A DNA stretch of 64,000 nucleotides from NCBI GenBank assembly GCA_022841475.1, contig JALHRJ010000005.1:1-64000 (forward strand), read 5' to 3'. The notes below the pieces were generated by a model. It did not search any database. It was not told the DNA's origin and saw only the letters and a program-made list of their open reading frames with translations. This DNA is from Cyclobacteriaceae bacterium. GTDB lineage: Bacteria > Bacteroidota > Bacteroidia > Cytophagales > Cyclobacteriaceae. Positions within the stretch are counted from its first letter, which is position 1; every line of letters starts with the position of its first letter. The translations under genes were made by a program, and so were the position numbers. Positions 17,627 to 27,301 of this stretch are shown here, piece after piece.

Positions 17627-17765
17627 AAAGAGGCTGTCTCAAAAGTCATCCTGTCATCGTCAAGCCTTAGGCCTGACGATCCCAGATTTGTGAGGTAGAA
17701 TGAGATTCCGGCTCTAGGGCCGGAATGACATTTCATTTTAAATTTACTTTTGAGACAGCCTCTTT
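17627..17765. repeat. 139-bp inverted-repeat element, family 2 (copy a)
   Basis: The ends are a perfect 20-bp inverted repeat (AAAGAGGCTGTCTCAAAAGT at 17627-17646, complementary to 17746-17765). Nested inside are hairpins such as ATTCCGGCTCTAGGGCCGGAAT. No open frame is present. The structure is MITE-like, and a diverged relative lies at 43615-43744. It sits between the convergent acyl-CoA dehydrogenase and TraB/GumN genes and could act as a two-way terminator. Confidence 0.8.
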
Positions 17766-17779
17766 GTTTTTTCACCTCG

Positions 17780-18643
17780 TTAGTGCGCGGTCTTCCTAAT
17801 GGCTACGGGGCTAACTAAAAAACCATGTTCTTTTAATTGTTCCAGTAGTCCGCATGTATAATTCAGATGCAGAAAGCCCACAGCAATAAAACAATTTTTT
17901 GTTGAAAGTAAGTTGGGGAGTATTTTTATCCACGCGTCATTTCGTTGTGTTATTAAAATGTCATCCGGGCAATCAACAGCTAACTCGTAGTCCAGATCAA
18001 ACTTTCGATACATGTTGGTGAATTGACAATCTAGCGGATCAACTTCCTTGAAGGTAAGTTTATCAATCCAGACGCGGATTGATTTTCTGGCTTCTTTCCA
18101 GTCGGGAGAACTATATTCTTTGATAAGAGTCAGTTGAAGGCTGTCGGTTTCCAATCCCAGCAGCGTAATATCATTTGTTTTAGCGAGGTGAATCAGGTAG
18201 TTATCGAAATGATCCCACGTATCGAGGGGGCTCACGGTGTTGCATTTTACTTCCTGAAATACTTGCTGGAGGGCAAAAAGCAATTCAATCGGTTCAAGTT
18301 TATAGATATCCACACTCAGGTCTTTGCCAATTACTTTCAGTTTATTGAAGTATTTCACACTAAAGTTCTTCTCGATTTCAGTGGATGAGTTACGTGAGTT
18401 AATTGCATTGATTGTGGTTTCACTATCGTCTATCGATTCGAAAATCGCAAGCTCCGACTTTAACAAAGCGTCTTTCAGTTGTGGAATGGAATCAACAAAG
18501 GAATTGCCAAACTGGTGAAACGTGCCAACGATAAAGGATCGTTTTGCAGTTACAGTGTCCTGTACTTCCCACAAAATGGTATTCTGCGCAACAGCAGGGG
18601 ATAAAGAAAAACAAAGGATGATAATTGCGAATCCGATTTTCAT
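17780..18643 (-). CDS. TraB/GumN family protein
   Basis: The start at 18643 (MKIGFAIIILC) gives 287 residues with a signal peptide ending PAVAQ. The mature protein begins with TILWEVQDT...SFIVGTFHQFG, close to the GTxH motif of the TraB/GumN (Tiki-like) fold. It later has CFIAVGFLHL with the second conserved histidine near the C-terminus. Family members are predicted metal-dependent peptidases, but the exact substrate is unknown. It stands alone, flanked by hairpin repeats on both sides. Confidence 0.8.
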   Translation of the reverse strand: MKIGFAIIILCFSLSPAVAQNTILWEVQDTVTAKRSFIVGTFHQFGNSFVDSIPQLKDALLKSELAIFESIDDSETTINAINSRNSSTEIEKNFSVKYFNKLKVIGKDLSVDIYKLEPIELLFALQQVFQEVKCNTVSPLDTWDHFDNYLIHLAKTNDITLLGLETDSLQLTLIKEYSSPDWKEARKSIRVWIDKLTFKEVDPLDCQFTNMYRKFDLDYELAVDCPDDILITQRNDAWIKILPNLLSTKNCFIAVGFLHLNYTCGLLEQLKEHGFLVSPVAIRKTAH

Positions 18644-18830
18644 CTTGGTATCATGTCGCTTCGGCACGATGATAAAACAAGTTGGTGAAAAAAACTATCG
18701 GATCATATACCTGATCACGTTTTGGTTTCTGAGACAGGTGATGATGAATCAAGTGAGTGATTGCACTAACCCATTTAAGGGGAGTGTTTTTCACTTTCTT
18801 TTTGGATTGGACTTCCAATAACGAGATCGC

Positions 18831-18862
18831 GGCTCTTGAGACAAGGCCGCGATGACGGGTAA
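18831..18862. repeat. Hairpin in the TraB-permease intergenic region
   Basis: ATCGCGG and CCGCGAT form a hairpin separated by about 14 bases at 18831-18858. Similar GATCGCGG...CCGCGATGA pieces occur inside the family 2 repeat at 43694-43720, so this may be a decayed relative. The rest of the 18644-18906 gap shows no gene. Confidence 0.4.
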
Positions 18863-18906
18863 CATGGAGAATAGTCCTTCTGACTTTGGCAAATTTTTAT
18901 TCCGCC

Positions 18907-21324
18907 CTACTCATACTTCAGCGAATCAACCGGATTGGTGTGCGCTGTTTTTAAGGAATGAAAAGCTACTGTCAAGAAGGTAAAGATCAGCGCAAGCAAA
19001 GCCACCACCCCAAACGTTAACGGGTTGATGGGTGTTTGGTAAGCAAAATTTCCCATCCACTGCTGAATTACATAATAAGCTGCAGGCACCACCGCGATGG
19101 CCGCGATAATCACCAGGTACATCACGTCTTTGTAAAGCAGATAGATGATGCGCGGAATGCTGGCGCCATGCACTTTGCGGATTCCAATTTCTTTGGTGCG
19201 CTGCGCTGCGGTAAAAGCAGATAAGCCCAACAAGCCAAGCACCGAAATAAAAATGCAGATGTAAGAGAGCGTGGAGAGCAAAGCATATTGGGTTTCATCG
19301 CTGCGATACTGTTCGTTAAAACGCTGATCTAAAAAGAAATATTCGTAGGGATGATTAGGATCGTAGCCAGTCCATTTCTCTTTTATGAAACTCATGGTCT
19401 CAGGTAAATTTTCGCCCGAAACTTTTAGGTGCAGAAAGCCACCTTCTTCGCGTGACTTGATAATCAGCAGCGGCTCAACCGGATTGTGCAACGAACTAAA
19501 ATTAAAATCCTTTATCATCGCTATAATCTGACCTTCGGTTTCCCCATGAAACCATTTTACTTTTTTACCAATGGGATCATCGCCCCAGCCCATCAGTTTT
19601 GCAGCGGCTTCGTTACACATAAAAATATCATCCAAATCGGCAGTGGGGCCAACCTGAAAGTCACGACCTTTTAATATTTCGATATTCATTGTGTTGAAGT
19701 AATCTTGCCCTACGGACATCAAAGAAAAAGCCTGCTGTTGCATGCCTTCTTTTCCCTCGGCCCACATCACCGGTCCGCCTACACCCATGCCCAATACATT
19801 ATAGGAAGTTGTGGCTGCGGTAATGCGCGGGTTTTGCAACAATTCATTTTTAATGGAAGTGATTTGCTTTTGCACAAGCGTATCCTGAATGGGCAGGATC
19901 AGAATATTTTCTTTATCAAAGCCAAGATCTTTGCTGCGCACAAAGTCGATCTGGTCTTGCATAAAGAAAGTACAGACCACAACAAAAATGGAAATAGCAA
20001 ACTGGGTGGTGATAAGCACCTGTCGCAACCGGTGGCTCGACTTTCTGTTTTTAAATGAACCTTTCAGCGCGCTCAGCGTGGGTATCTGTGGCAGATAGAA
20101 AGCAGGATAAAGTCCGGAAAGAATGCCGATGCCCAGAGCAATGCCCAACGAGCCAACCAGCAACAACGGATTGTTTAAGAAATCGGCTGTCAGATTTTTT
20201 CCAATCAGGGTATTAAATGAAGAGGTATTCAACACCGTAAACACCAACGCAATGGCAACAATCAATGAAACGAACGAAAGAAATACGGATTCTCCGAGAA
20301 AGGCGAACACAAGCGCACGCTTACCCGAGCCCAGGGTTTTCTTCATGGCAATCTCCGTAGCGCGCTTCACCGATTTGGCGGTTGAAAGATTCATATAATT
20401 GATGCAGGCCAGCAGAATGATGAAGATACCAATGCCGGTAAAGGCATAGAGATAAGCAATGTTTCCAACGGGTTCGTCTGAATCAAGGCTAGAGTGAAAA
20501 TGAATATCGGCCAATGGTTGAAGGATAGCAGAATATTTTCCGCCCACCTGGTCGCCAAAGGATTTGTAATACTTATCGTAGAGGGCAGGAAATTTTTCAT
20601 AGAAGCGTTGCGGATCATACCCCTCCGTCATTAGAAGGTACGTAAACACATCCGGATTCCAGAAGGCTTCAGACTTTACTTGTCCGCCTTCCACTACCCA
20701 CTCGCGGGTTTTGCTAAGGCCCGATAAAATAATATCAAATTTGAGGTGCGTGTTTTCGGGCAGGTCTTTAATCACGGCTGTCACCTTCCAAAGTTCACCA
20801 TCGATGAACAACGATTTATCAATCGGATCTTCACTGCCAAAATACCGAGCAGCTGTTGACTCGGTGATCACGATGCTGTTCAATAAATTCAAACATGTTT
20901 TTTCATCGCCCGCAATAAAATCATGTTTGAAGACCTGAAAGTAAGAAGAGTCGGTGCGGATTACATCCTCTTCATAGTTGGCTACTTCCTCGCCTTTGTT
21001 TTGATACTTCACCAACACATGATCCCAGTTGTTGGCACGCGTTACGGCAACCACTTCCGGAAATTCGGTTTCCAGAATTTCGCCCAACTCGCGACTTGAT
21101 CTTGCCACCTGCACATCAATGCCGGTTGCCTGCAGATGCCCGCCCAGCCGGTAGATGCGTTCGTGGTTTGCATAGTGCTTGTCGTAGGTAAGATCGTGCT
21201 GTAAAATCAACAGCAGAATAATACTGACGGCAATGCCCAGCGCCAGCCCCAGGATGTTGAGAATAGAAAAGAACTTGTCTTTCAGAAAAACGCGGATGAA
21301 AAACTTCAGGTTGGTGAGCAGCAT
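18907..21324 (-). CDS. MacB/FtsX-type ABC transporter permease
   Basis: This 805-residue protein has the Bacteroidota layout: an N-terminal membrane helix (FSILNILGLALGIAVSIILL), a MacB-type periplasmic core domain, three central helices (about residues 290-430), a second periplasmic domain and three C-terminal helices with an RTKEIGIRKVHGAS motif. That motif is typical of FtsX permeases. MacB-like systems use mechanotransmission to move substrates or signals across the envelope. No ATPase gene is adjacent, so it must pair with one encoded elsewhere. It is related to, but clearly distinct from, the permease at 21573. Confidence 0.9.
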   Translation of the reverse strand: MLLTNLKFFIRVFLKDKFFSILNILGLALGIAVSIILLLILQHDLTYDKHYANHERIYRLGGHLQATGIDVQVARSSRELGEILETEFPEVVAVTRANNWDHVLVKYQNKGEEVANYEEDVIRTDSSYFQVFKHDFIAGDEKTCLNLLNSIVITESTAARYFGSEDPIDKSLFIDGELWKVTAVIKDLPENTHLKFDIILSGLSKTREWVVEGGQVKSEAFWNPDVFTYLLMTEGYDPQRFYEKFPALYDKYYKSFGDQVGGKYSAILQPLADIHFHSSLDSDEPVGNIAYLYAFTGIGIFIILLACINYMNLSTAKSVKRATEIAMKKTLGSGKRALVFAFLGESVFLSFVSLIVAIALVFTVLNTSSFNTLIGKNLTADFLNNPLLLVGSLGIALGIGILSGLYPAFYLPQIPTLSALKGSFKNRKSSHRLRQVLITTQFAISIFVVVCTFFMQDQIDFVRSKDLGFDKENILILPIQDTLVQKQITSIKNELLQNPRITAATTSYNVLGMGVGGPVMWAEGKEGMQQQAFSLMSVGQDYFNTMNIEILKGRDFQVGPTADLDDIFMCNEAAAKLMGWGDDPIGKKVKWFHGETEGQIIAMIKDFNFSSLHNPVEPLLIIKSREEGGFLHLKVSGENLPETMSFIKEKWTGYDPNHPYEYFFLDQRFNEQYRSDETQYALLSTLSYICIFISVLGLLGLSAFTAAQRTKEIGIRKVHGASIPRIIYLLYKDVMYLVIIAAIAVVPAAYYVIQQWMGNFAYQTPINPLTFGVVALLALIFTFLTVAFHSLKTAHTNPVDSLKYE

Positions 21325-21572
21325 AGGGAGCGTTTTGTGTTGGGATGATAAAGCTGGACAAAAAGTTCTTCCTATTCAATAACAATGCCGGCCGGAAAAG
21401 CTGGTTTTTTTAATCAATATGAAGAACGGGATGAAAGGTAGCTGGTCGCTTTTGATACAAGTATGTTCGAATTTGATAGGGCTCTGAGGAAGTTAAATTT
21501 TTGCTGAACCTCGACACGTAGAGGAGGTTTTTTGGTATAGAAACGAAGTAGAATTCCAAAACCAATTTGAAC
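21325..21572. other. 248-bp intergenic region between two permease genes
   Basis: I see no gene here. AACCTC and GAGG pieces around 21508-21533 can pair, but there is no convincing terminator tract on either strand. Confidence 0.4.
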
Positions 21573-24182
21573 TCACTCACTCTTCAGCGTATCAGCTGGG
21601 TTAGTCAGTGCAGTCTTATAGGTTTGCGAAGTAATGGTGACCAAACCCAGAATGAGAAGTGCCAGTGAACTGAGCAAGAGATCCCACACGGAAAGCGTTA
21701 CATGATAATTGGGAATTTGTGTGAAGAAGGTATCGAAGACAAATAAAAATACAGGAATTGATAATACAATGGCCCACATGATCAGCTTCAAATATTCCCG
21801 CGACAACATCATGGTAATGCCAAATGTTCCGGCACCTAATACTTTGCGAATGCTCACTTCTTTTATCCGCGTTTCAGAAGTATAAACCACCATGCCCAAC
21901 AAGCCAAGTAGGGAAATGGAGATCGCTAACAACCCGAGAAAGCCTGCAATTTTTATGAGTGACTGGTACCCGATGTATGCATTATTAAGATCGTCTTCAT
22001 AAAAGGTTGCTTTAAGCGGATGTCTTTGTGAAAGTGACTTCCAGGCTTTTTCCATAGCTGAGAATGAGGAATAAACATCTGTTACATTGACATTGAGTTG
22101 AGCTTGGGTAAACTGCGATGGGTCGGAACGAAACATAAAACTCTTGATGGGAAGCTGTGGAGGTGCGAAATGAAAATTCTTCAACACCCCGAGAACAACT
22201 AACTCCTTTCCGTCAACAATAAACGTTTTACCAAGGGCTTCCCGCGCAGTGGAAAGTTTATTGTTCTTAACAAATTCTTCATTCACAATAATGAATTGTT
22301 CACGTTGCCAGGTTTGATCGGGAAAAGTTTTGCCAGCGAGGAGTTCTAAATCAAGATTGTGTATGTAGTTGCCATCAACAAATAGTTGTGCTACTTCTAA
22401 AGAGTCATGAGTTTCGGGTTGGTGTATCCAAAGATTGGAAGCAGACAAACCCAATGATCCGGATGAAAGTGAAATGGACTTTACCACGGAAAGGCGGGAA
22501 AATTCATTTTTGAAAATGGCAGGATCGGCTTGTTGCAACTCAACATTCACAACGTTTTCTTTCTTAAACCCAAAATCGAAGTTGATCAGGGTTCGATAAT
22601 GTCGGCTGGAAATGATGAGTGTAAGAATGAAACAAAACGAAAGCGCAAATTGAAAGATGGTGAGCCCTCTGCGCACACGCATCCCTGCAAAAGCTTTATT
22701 GGAAGGGTTACTCTTCAAAGCTTGAATGGGATTGAGACCGGCAAAGTATAAGGCTGGAAGTGAGCCAGCGATAAATCCGGTTACCAGGGATAGCACGATA
22801 AACAATGCTACGGCATGCACGGTCAAACTCAGATCGAGTGCTGAGGCTTCTACCATCATACTCTGAAACTCGGAGCGGATAACAAAGAAAATCAACAGTG
22901 CACCGATTAAAGAAATAGAAGTAATCACAACGGTCTCTACAATAAACTGAAAGAAGATCTGATTTTTTACGCCACCTATTGTTTTTCTGAGTCCGATTTC
23001 TTTTGAGCGCTTAAGTGCGCGTGCAATAGAAATATTCGTGTAATTGAAACAAGCAGGCAGCAGAATGAGCAGACAGATAATTCCGAAAACCCAAAATCCT
23101 GAAGCCTCCCATTGTGGGCCTATTGAATTGTAAAGATCCAATTTCACAAGGCCTTTAATAGACTGTGTTTGAAAGGTGACTTTTACTGGTGTTTGTGCAT
23201 AGGTTTCTGCAGCAATTTTGTTGAGTTGTTGTTGCAGGGATGCAACACTTGAGGATTCGGGTAACAAAACATAAACGTATTGATCTTTATAATCCAACCA
23301 TTGTTCATTGTGTGTTGAGGTATTGGTTGGCAATGTGCTGTAAGAAGCCAGCGCTTCAAATTCCAGATGGGTATTTTTTGGATGATCTTTCATTACCCCG
23401 GTAATGCTGAAACTTCCAAGGCCTTCCAACTCAATAAGAGTACCGATAACATCTGTGCTGGCAAATATTTTTTGAGCCGCTGTTTCTGTAAGCACCAGAC
23501 TGAAGGGTTTCTGCAAGGCATCAAAGGGATTTCCCTGAATCATTTCGAAAGAGAAAACAGAGAAAAAATTTGCATCCGCATAATACCCATGCAATGGGAG
23601 GCTTTCCTTTTCGAGCTTAGCTTCTGTGTGTAATGATGAATTGATTCGCACCATTTCTTTTATGCCGGGATATTCGGCAAGTATTTTATCACCGAGAGCA
23701 GCAGGCGCAGAAGCAAAGTCTCTTTCTTCTATGCCATCAATGCGCTTGGATAGGATGGTGTAAATATTTTCTTTTTGTTCATGAAAATCATCATAGGTGC
23801 TTACATAGCTCACCATGGAAATCATGAGCAAACTCACGGACATGCCAATGGCCAAACCAATTGTATTGAGTAACGAAAAGTATTTGTGTTGAAGTAAATT
23901 TCGTGTGGCCACCTTGAAATAGCTCTTTACCATATCGAGGGAAATGGAAGAAGAAGCGAATTCACCGAAGCTTGCATCTCGTTTTCTTTTACGGATGGCA
24001 TAAGAGAACATGAGCGAAATAACATGCTTCCAGTAAATCAACTTTGCCTGAAAGAGTGATCGGTTTTTGAGATGCAGGTAGAATGTCTCGTCAAGATCGC
24101 CCAGCAGGTCTTCTACGTTGGCTGATCCGCAAAACCATTCAAAAATTTTGCGCGCGAGTTTGGGTGGCTGATGCGTGCTCAT
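21573..24182 (-). CDS. MacB/FtsX-type permease with N-terminal PadR-linked prefix domain
   Basis: The start at 24182 (MSTHQPPKLARKIFEWFCG) overlaps the padR stop by four bases and gives 869 residues. The first 80 residues (LLGDLDETFYLHLKNRS...LIYWKHVISL) match the permease prefix domain seen in PadR-associated permeases. Two MacB-like periplasmic domains and FtsX helix sets follow, with SKEIGLRKTIGG and IKEVSIRKVLGAG motifs. PadR-permease pairs are a common Bacteroidota arrangement, probably for antimicrobial export or envelope stress. No ATPase is nearby. Confidence 0.88.
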   Translation of the reverse strand: MSTHQPPKLARKIFEWFCGSANVEDLLGDLDETFYLHLKNRSLFQAKLIYWKHVISLMFSYAIRKRKRDASFGEFASSSISLDMVKSYFKVATRNLLQHKYFSLLNTIGLAIGMSVSLLMISMVSYVSTYDDFHEQKENIYTILSKRIDGIEERDFASAPAALGDKILAEYPGIKEMVRINSSLHTEAKLEKESLPLHGYYADANFFSVFSFEMIQGNPFDALQKPFSLVLTETAAQKIFASTDVIGTLIELEGLGSFSITGVMKDHPKNTHLEFEALASYSTLPTNTSTHNEQWLDYKDQYVYVLLPESSSVASLQQQLNKIAAETYAQTPVKVTFQTQSIKGLVKLDLYNSIGPQWEASGFWVFGIICLLILLPACFNYTNISIARALKRSKEIGLRKTIGGVKNQIFFQFIVETVVITSISLIGALLIFFVIRSEFQSMMVEASALDLSLTVHAVALFIVLSLVTGFIAGSLPALYFAGLNPIQALKSNPSNKAFAGMRVRRGLTIFQFALSFCFILTLIISSRHYRTLINFDFGFKKENVVNVELQQADPAIFKNEFSRLSVVKSISLSSGSLGLSASNLWIHQPETHDSLEVAQLFVDGNYIHNLDLELLAGKTFPDQTWQREQFIIVNEEFVKNNKLSTAREALGKTFIVDGKELVVLGVLKNFHFAPPQLPIKSFMFRSDPSQFTQAQLNVNVTDVYSSFSAMEKAWKSLSQRHPLKATFYEDDLNNAYIGYQSLIKIAGFLGLLAISISLLGLLGMVVYTSETRIKEVSIRKVLGAGTFGITMMLSREYLKLIMWAIVLSIPVFLFVFDTFFTQIPNYHVTLSVWDLLLSSLALLILGLVTITSQTYKTALTNPADTLKSE

Positions 24183-24508
24183 TTGATAGTTGACAGTTTT
24201 ATTTTTGACGAACTCCACAATTCATCGCGCAGACTCTTACTTTCCGTTACGGCTTTTTTACCGGCCGGAGTTATCTCGTAATATCGTTTGCTTCTACCGC
24301 CACGTTCCTGCGTAGCGCCCCCTAACCATGATTTTAAAAGTCCTTTTTCTTCAAGGCGTGTAATAGTTGAATGCAACGCTCCAATGCTGATGGATCGGTT
24401 ACACCTGGCCTCAATATCCTGTTGAATTGAAACCCCGTAAGCTTCCGCGCCCAATGTAGCAATGGTGAGGAGTACGAGTTCTTCAAATTCACCCAAATAG
24501 GTCTTCAT
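24179..24508 (-). CDS. PadR family transcriptional regulator
   Basis: This 109-residue winged-helix protein carries the PadR pattern GEFEELVLLTIATLGAEAYGVSI, then SIGALHSTITRLEEKGLLKSW, then GGRSKRYYEITPAGKKAV in the wing. PadR proteins are ligand-responsive repressors. This one is translationally coupled (ATGA overlap) to the permease gene that it very likely controls. Confidence 0.93.
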   Translation of the reverse strand: MKTYLGEFEELVLLTIATLGAEAYGVSIQQDIEARCNRSISIGALHSTITRLEEKGLLKSWLGGATQERGGRSKRYYEITPAGKKAVTESKSLRDELWSSSKIKLSTIK

Positions 24509-24606
24509 GGTTTTCGCTTTGGCGGATTTAACGGAGGCACCCGCTTATTTGTTTCTCTTTTTAAGAAGAAATGTTTTTATAAAATTCGACAAATTCAGAA
24601 AAACGA

Positions 24607-25914
24607 TTATTTCAATCGAACCGATAAAAATAGAGTAACGGGCAAGGTCAGGCTCAGGTCTGTTGTTTTTTGTATTGATTCAGGCTGACCTATGATCGAC
24701 TGACGATCTTTTATAAAGCGCAGATAGTAGGTAGCTTCTGTACCCAAAAATATTCTATCGCTAATGCCAAACATAAGACCAACACGCGGGCCAAAACCCC
24801 ATTGATTACCAGTCGTCTCTATGGTTAAAGCGGATCCTATCTGGTCGGCATTTGTTTTCAACTTACTTGCCCCTAAAACAATATCATAGCCATGCAATGC
24901 AATCCATCGTTTGCCCCACTTTGTTTTACGCTCGTAACCTATTCTGAAGTTAAGTGAACGATTGATGGTTTCACGCCTTATAAAATTTGAGTCGTCATTA
25001 AATTTATTATACGCATAACTTAGTCCGTAACTTATACCCCGGCCCGTTTGTAATGAATTGCTGGCGTATTGAATAGCGAAGGGGTTGCTGGAAGGCGCAT
25101 TATCCGAATTGAGGTTGATGATTTGTTGCAACAACTGGGTTATCTCAATTCCATAATACCGAACCTTGGCAGGCTTTGTTTTTGAGGAAAGCCGGGCGGG
25201 GTCTTCAAGATGTTCGGTTTTATTAATAATACTTAAACTTGGAGCAGATGTCACTGTAGTTTTTTGAGTGCCTAACGGATAAATAACTGGCTCCGTTCCG
25301 GCACACTGATTTTCCGATACGAAGTGAGCAGTAAGCGCGTCCTCATCGTAGGCAAGGCGATTGAAATAATGTAAAGAGCTATCCCTGCAGTTTACACCCT
25401 GTGCCAAAGTCTGTTTGTAGGTTTCGTTTGTTTTTATCTCACTTATTGTTTTGTACTTTTTAAAAATCAATTGTTTAATTGGCTCATCTTGTCTATTGAA
25501 GAAATAACGTTTCAGCCCATCACCTTCAAAGGCATATAGATTAGTGCTTCCTTCCACCAGCGTCCAGAGAAAAAGAATCTCTTCATGCCACTCCGGCTCA
25601 GCAACATAACTCAACAGCGGTGGATTATCGCCTGAGATATCAATGGATACGCGGGCTCTTTTGATTTTGAATGAGCCATCAATACTCACCTCGTGTATCT
25701 CGGTGAGGGATTTTTTTATTGGCGCATCTTTATAATCAAGTCTGTAGGTAATTGAGTCGTTGGCTTTCCAGGCCTCCGACTTCAAATAACACTCCGTTTT
25801 TTGATTATTGACATCGATAAAATATCCTTTCTCGAAAGCACTTTGGGCTTGAGTATCAAATGATAAAAAGGCGGAGCCAAGCGCACAAGAAAGAATGAAA
25901 TACAATTGTTTCAC
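24607..25914 (-). CDS. Secreted hypothetical protein, probable outer-membrane barrel C-terminus
   Basis: This 435-residue protein has a signal peptide ending DTQAQ. The N-terminal half (FEKGYFIDVNNQKTECYL, then SLTEIHEVSIDGSFKIKRA) resembles a module common in uncharacterised Bacteroidota proteins. The last 170 residues contain alternating strands (GISYGLSYAYNKF, NFRIGYERKTKWG, FGPRVGLMFGISDRIFLGTE) and end LPVTLFLSVRLK, like a small outer-membrane barrel. I cannot assign a function. It follows the cytochrome peroxidase gene by 17 bases, so the two are probably cotranscribed. Confidence 0.65.
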   Translation of the reverse strand: MKQLYFILSCALGSAFLSFDTQAQSAFEKGYFIDVNNQKTECYLKSEAWKANDSITYRLDYKDAPIKKSLTEIHEVSIDGSFKIKRARVSIDISGDNPPLLSYVAEPEWHEEILFLWTLVEGSTNLYAFEGDGLKRYFFNRQDEPIKQLIFKKYKTISEIKTNETYKQTLAQGVNCRDSSLHYFNRLAYDEDALTAHFVSENQCAGTEPVIYPLGTQKTTVTSAPSLSIINKTEHLEDPARLSSKTKPAKVRYYGIEITQLLQQIINLNSDNAPSSNPFAIQYASNSLQTGRGISYGLSYAYNKFNDDSNFIRRETINRSLNFRIGYERKTKWGKRWIALHGYDIVLGASKLKTNADQIGSALTIETTGNQWGFGPRVGLMFGISDRIFLGTEATYYLRFIKDRQSIIGQPESIQKTTDLSLTLPVTLFLSVRLK

Positions 25915-25931
25915 GATAGATTACTTGGGAA

Positions 25932-27119
25932 CTATCGACTTTTGAATGGATTAGACAACTTCGGATCGCTTATCATTTCATAATCCGTTAGTGTTGTAAG
26001 AAAAGCCGCAATGGCTTTTATCTCGGCTGGGCTCATATTCAATTGTTTTGTTTTGCCGTCAGCACCTTTAAAGCGCGCGTCTAAGTTAGGGCTGTTCTTA
26101 ATGCCATGACTATAATGCTCCATCACTTCTTCCAGCGTTTTAAATCTTCCATCGTGCATGTAAGGTCCGGTGAGTTCTACGTTGCGCAACGAAGGGATTT
26201 TAAACATGCCGGCATCATTATTATTTCCGGTTACAGCCGAGAACCCCGCATCCTTAGGGTTTGCATCCAGCCCGATATCAGCAAAGCCGTTTGATTCATG
26301 GCAACTGTTGCAGTTAAATTTATCAAAGAAAAGTCTCCGACCTAGTTCTTCTTGTGCGTTAAGCAGAAACCTGTTTACGTTGGGATCTGCCTGGTTCGAA
26401 GTATTTTGGAATGTAACAGACTTATCAAATTTAGATTGATTGGATCGAATACTTAACAGAAACGAGCTCAGGGCGGTTGCTATTTTTTCTTTGCTAACCT
26501 GCTCATCATTAAATGCATTGTTGAACAGTTGTTTATATTCCGGTATGGTAGATAATTTTAGTGCCAACACATCCATATCATGAATGCCCATTTCGATATG
26601 ATTCATAATAGGACGCGTAACCATAGTTTGCAGATCGCTTTCGCGACCATCCCAGAATAACTTTGTTGGTTGAATAAAAAAATCAAGAGGCACGACTACT
26701 CCGGGCAAATAGGTAATACCCTCATCGGTAAAAATGGTATCGATAACAACAGTTCCTCCCGAAGAATCAATTAGCACAGATTCACCTTTAAATGCATCTG
26801 AGATTATATTTTGAATAGGCATGGAATTACGAGGCGTGATGCGATTTTCAAAACCACGACTAAAAGCAGTATTGTCAGAAAAGGCAAGCGCTTGCTTATG
26901 GCAACTTCCACACGAAACTGTATTGTTGATCGAAAGACGGGGATCATAAAAGAGAACGCGACCGAGGGTTGGGATGTGGTCAGATAAACCTGAAACATTG
27001 TAAGAGAAAGGCTCGGCCGGTAATTCAAGGGTTATTTCCCGATTTTCGGAATAAAAGGGATCGCAGGAAAATACTACAATCACCAAGGCAACAACCATCC
27101 CAATGTGCTTCATTTTCAT
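25932..27119 (-). CDS. Di-haem cytochrome c peroxidase / MauG-like lipoprotein
   Basis: This 395-residue protein has a lipobox at FSCDP. It carries two c-type haem motifs, CGSCH (in NTVSCGSCHKQALAFSD) and CNSCH (in FDKFNCNSCHESNGFAD), plus the LGRVLFYDPRLS and GPYMHDGRFKTLEEVMEHY segments of bacterial CcpA/MauG proteins. These enzymes reduce H2O2 or perform haem-based oxidation in the periplasm. An insertion between the haems (about residues 115-150) is a variation often seen in Bacteroidota. The lipid anchor suggests attachment to a membrane facing the periplasm. Confidence 0.9.
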   Translation of the reverse strand: MKMKHIGMVVALVIVVFSCDPFYSENREITLELPAEPFSYNVSGLSDHIPTLGRVLFYDPRLSINNTVSCGSCHKQALAFSDNTAFSRGFENRITPRNSMPIQNIISDAFKGESVLIDSSGGTVVIDTIFTDEGITYLPGVVVPLDFFIQPTKLFWDGRESDLQTMVTRPIMNHIEMGIHDMDVLALKLSTIPEYKQLFNNAFNDEQVSKEKIATALSSFLLSIRSNQSKFDKSVTFQNTSNQADPNVNRFLLNAQEELGRRLFFDKFNCNSCHESNGFADIGLDANPKDAGFSAVTGNNNDAGMFKIPSLRNVELTGPYMHDGRFKTLEEVMEHYSHGIKNSPNLDARFKGADGKTKQLNMSPAEIKAIAAFLTTLTDYEMISDPKLSNPFKSR

Positions 27120-27301
27120 AGCTGTTAAATATAATTGAGCAATCTAGATAAGTAAGTTAAACAATACTTCCTTTAGACACAACTACCCCTCCATTCGTTG
27201 GAAAACTGACTAAATTTCAAGATGGGATAGATCATACCCTGATGCTATCAAATTTGCAAACCCCTTCTCCTTCCTCTAAATTGGAAGGTTTATTTTAACC
27301 C

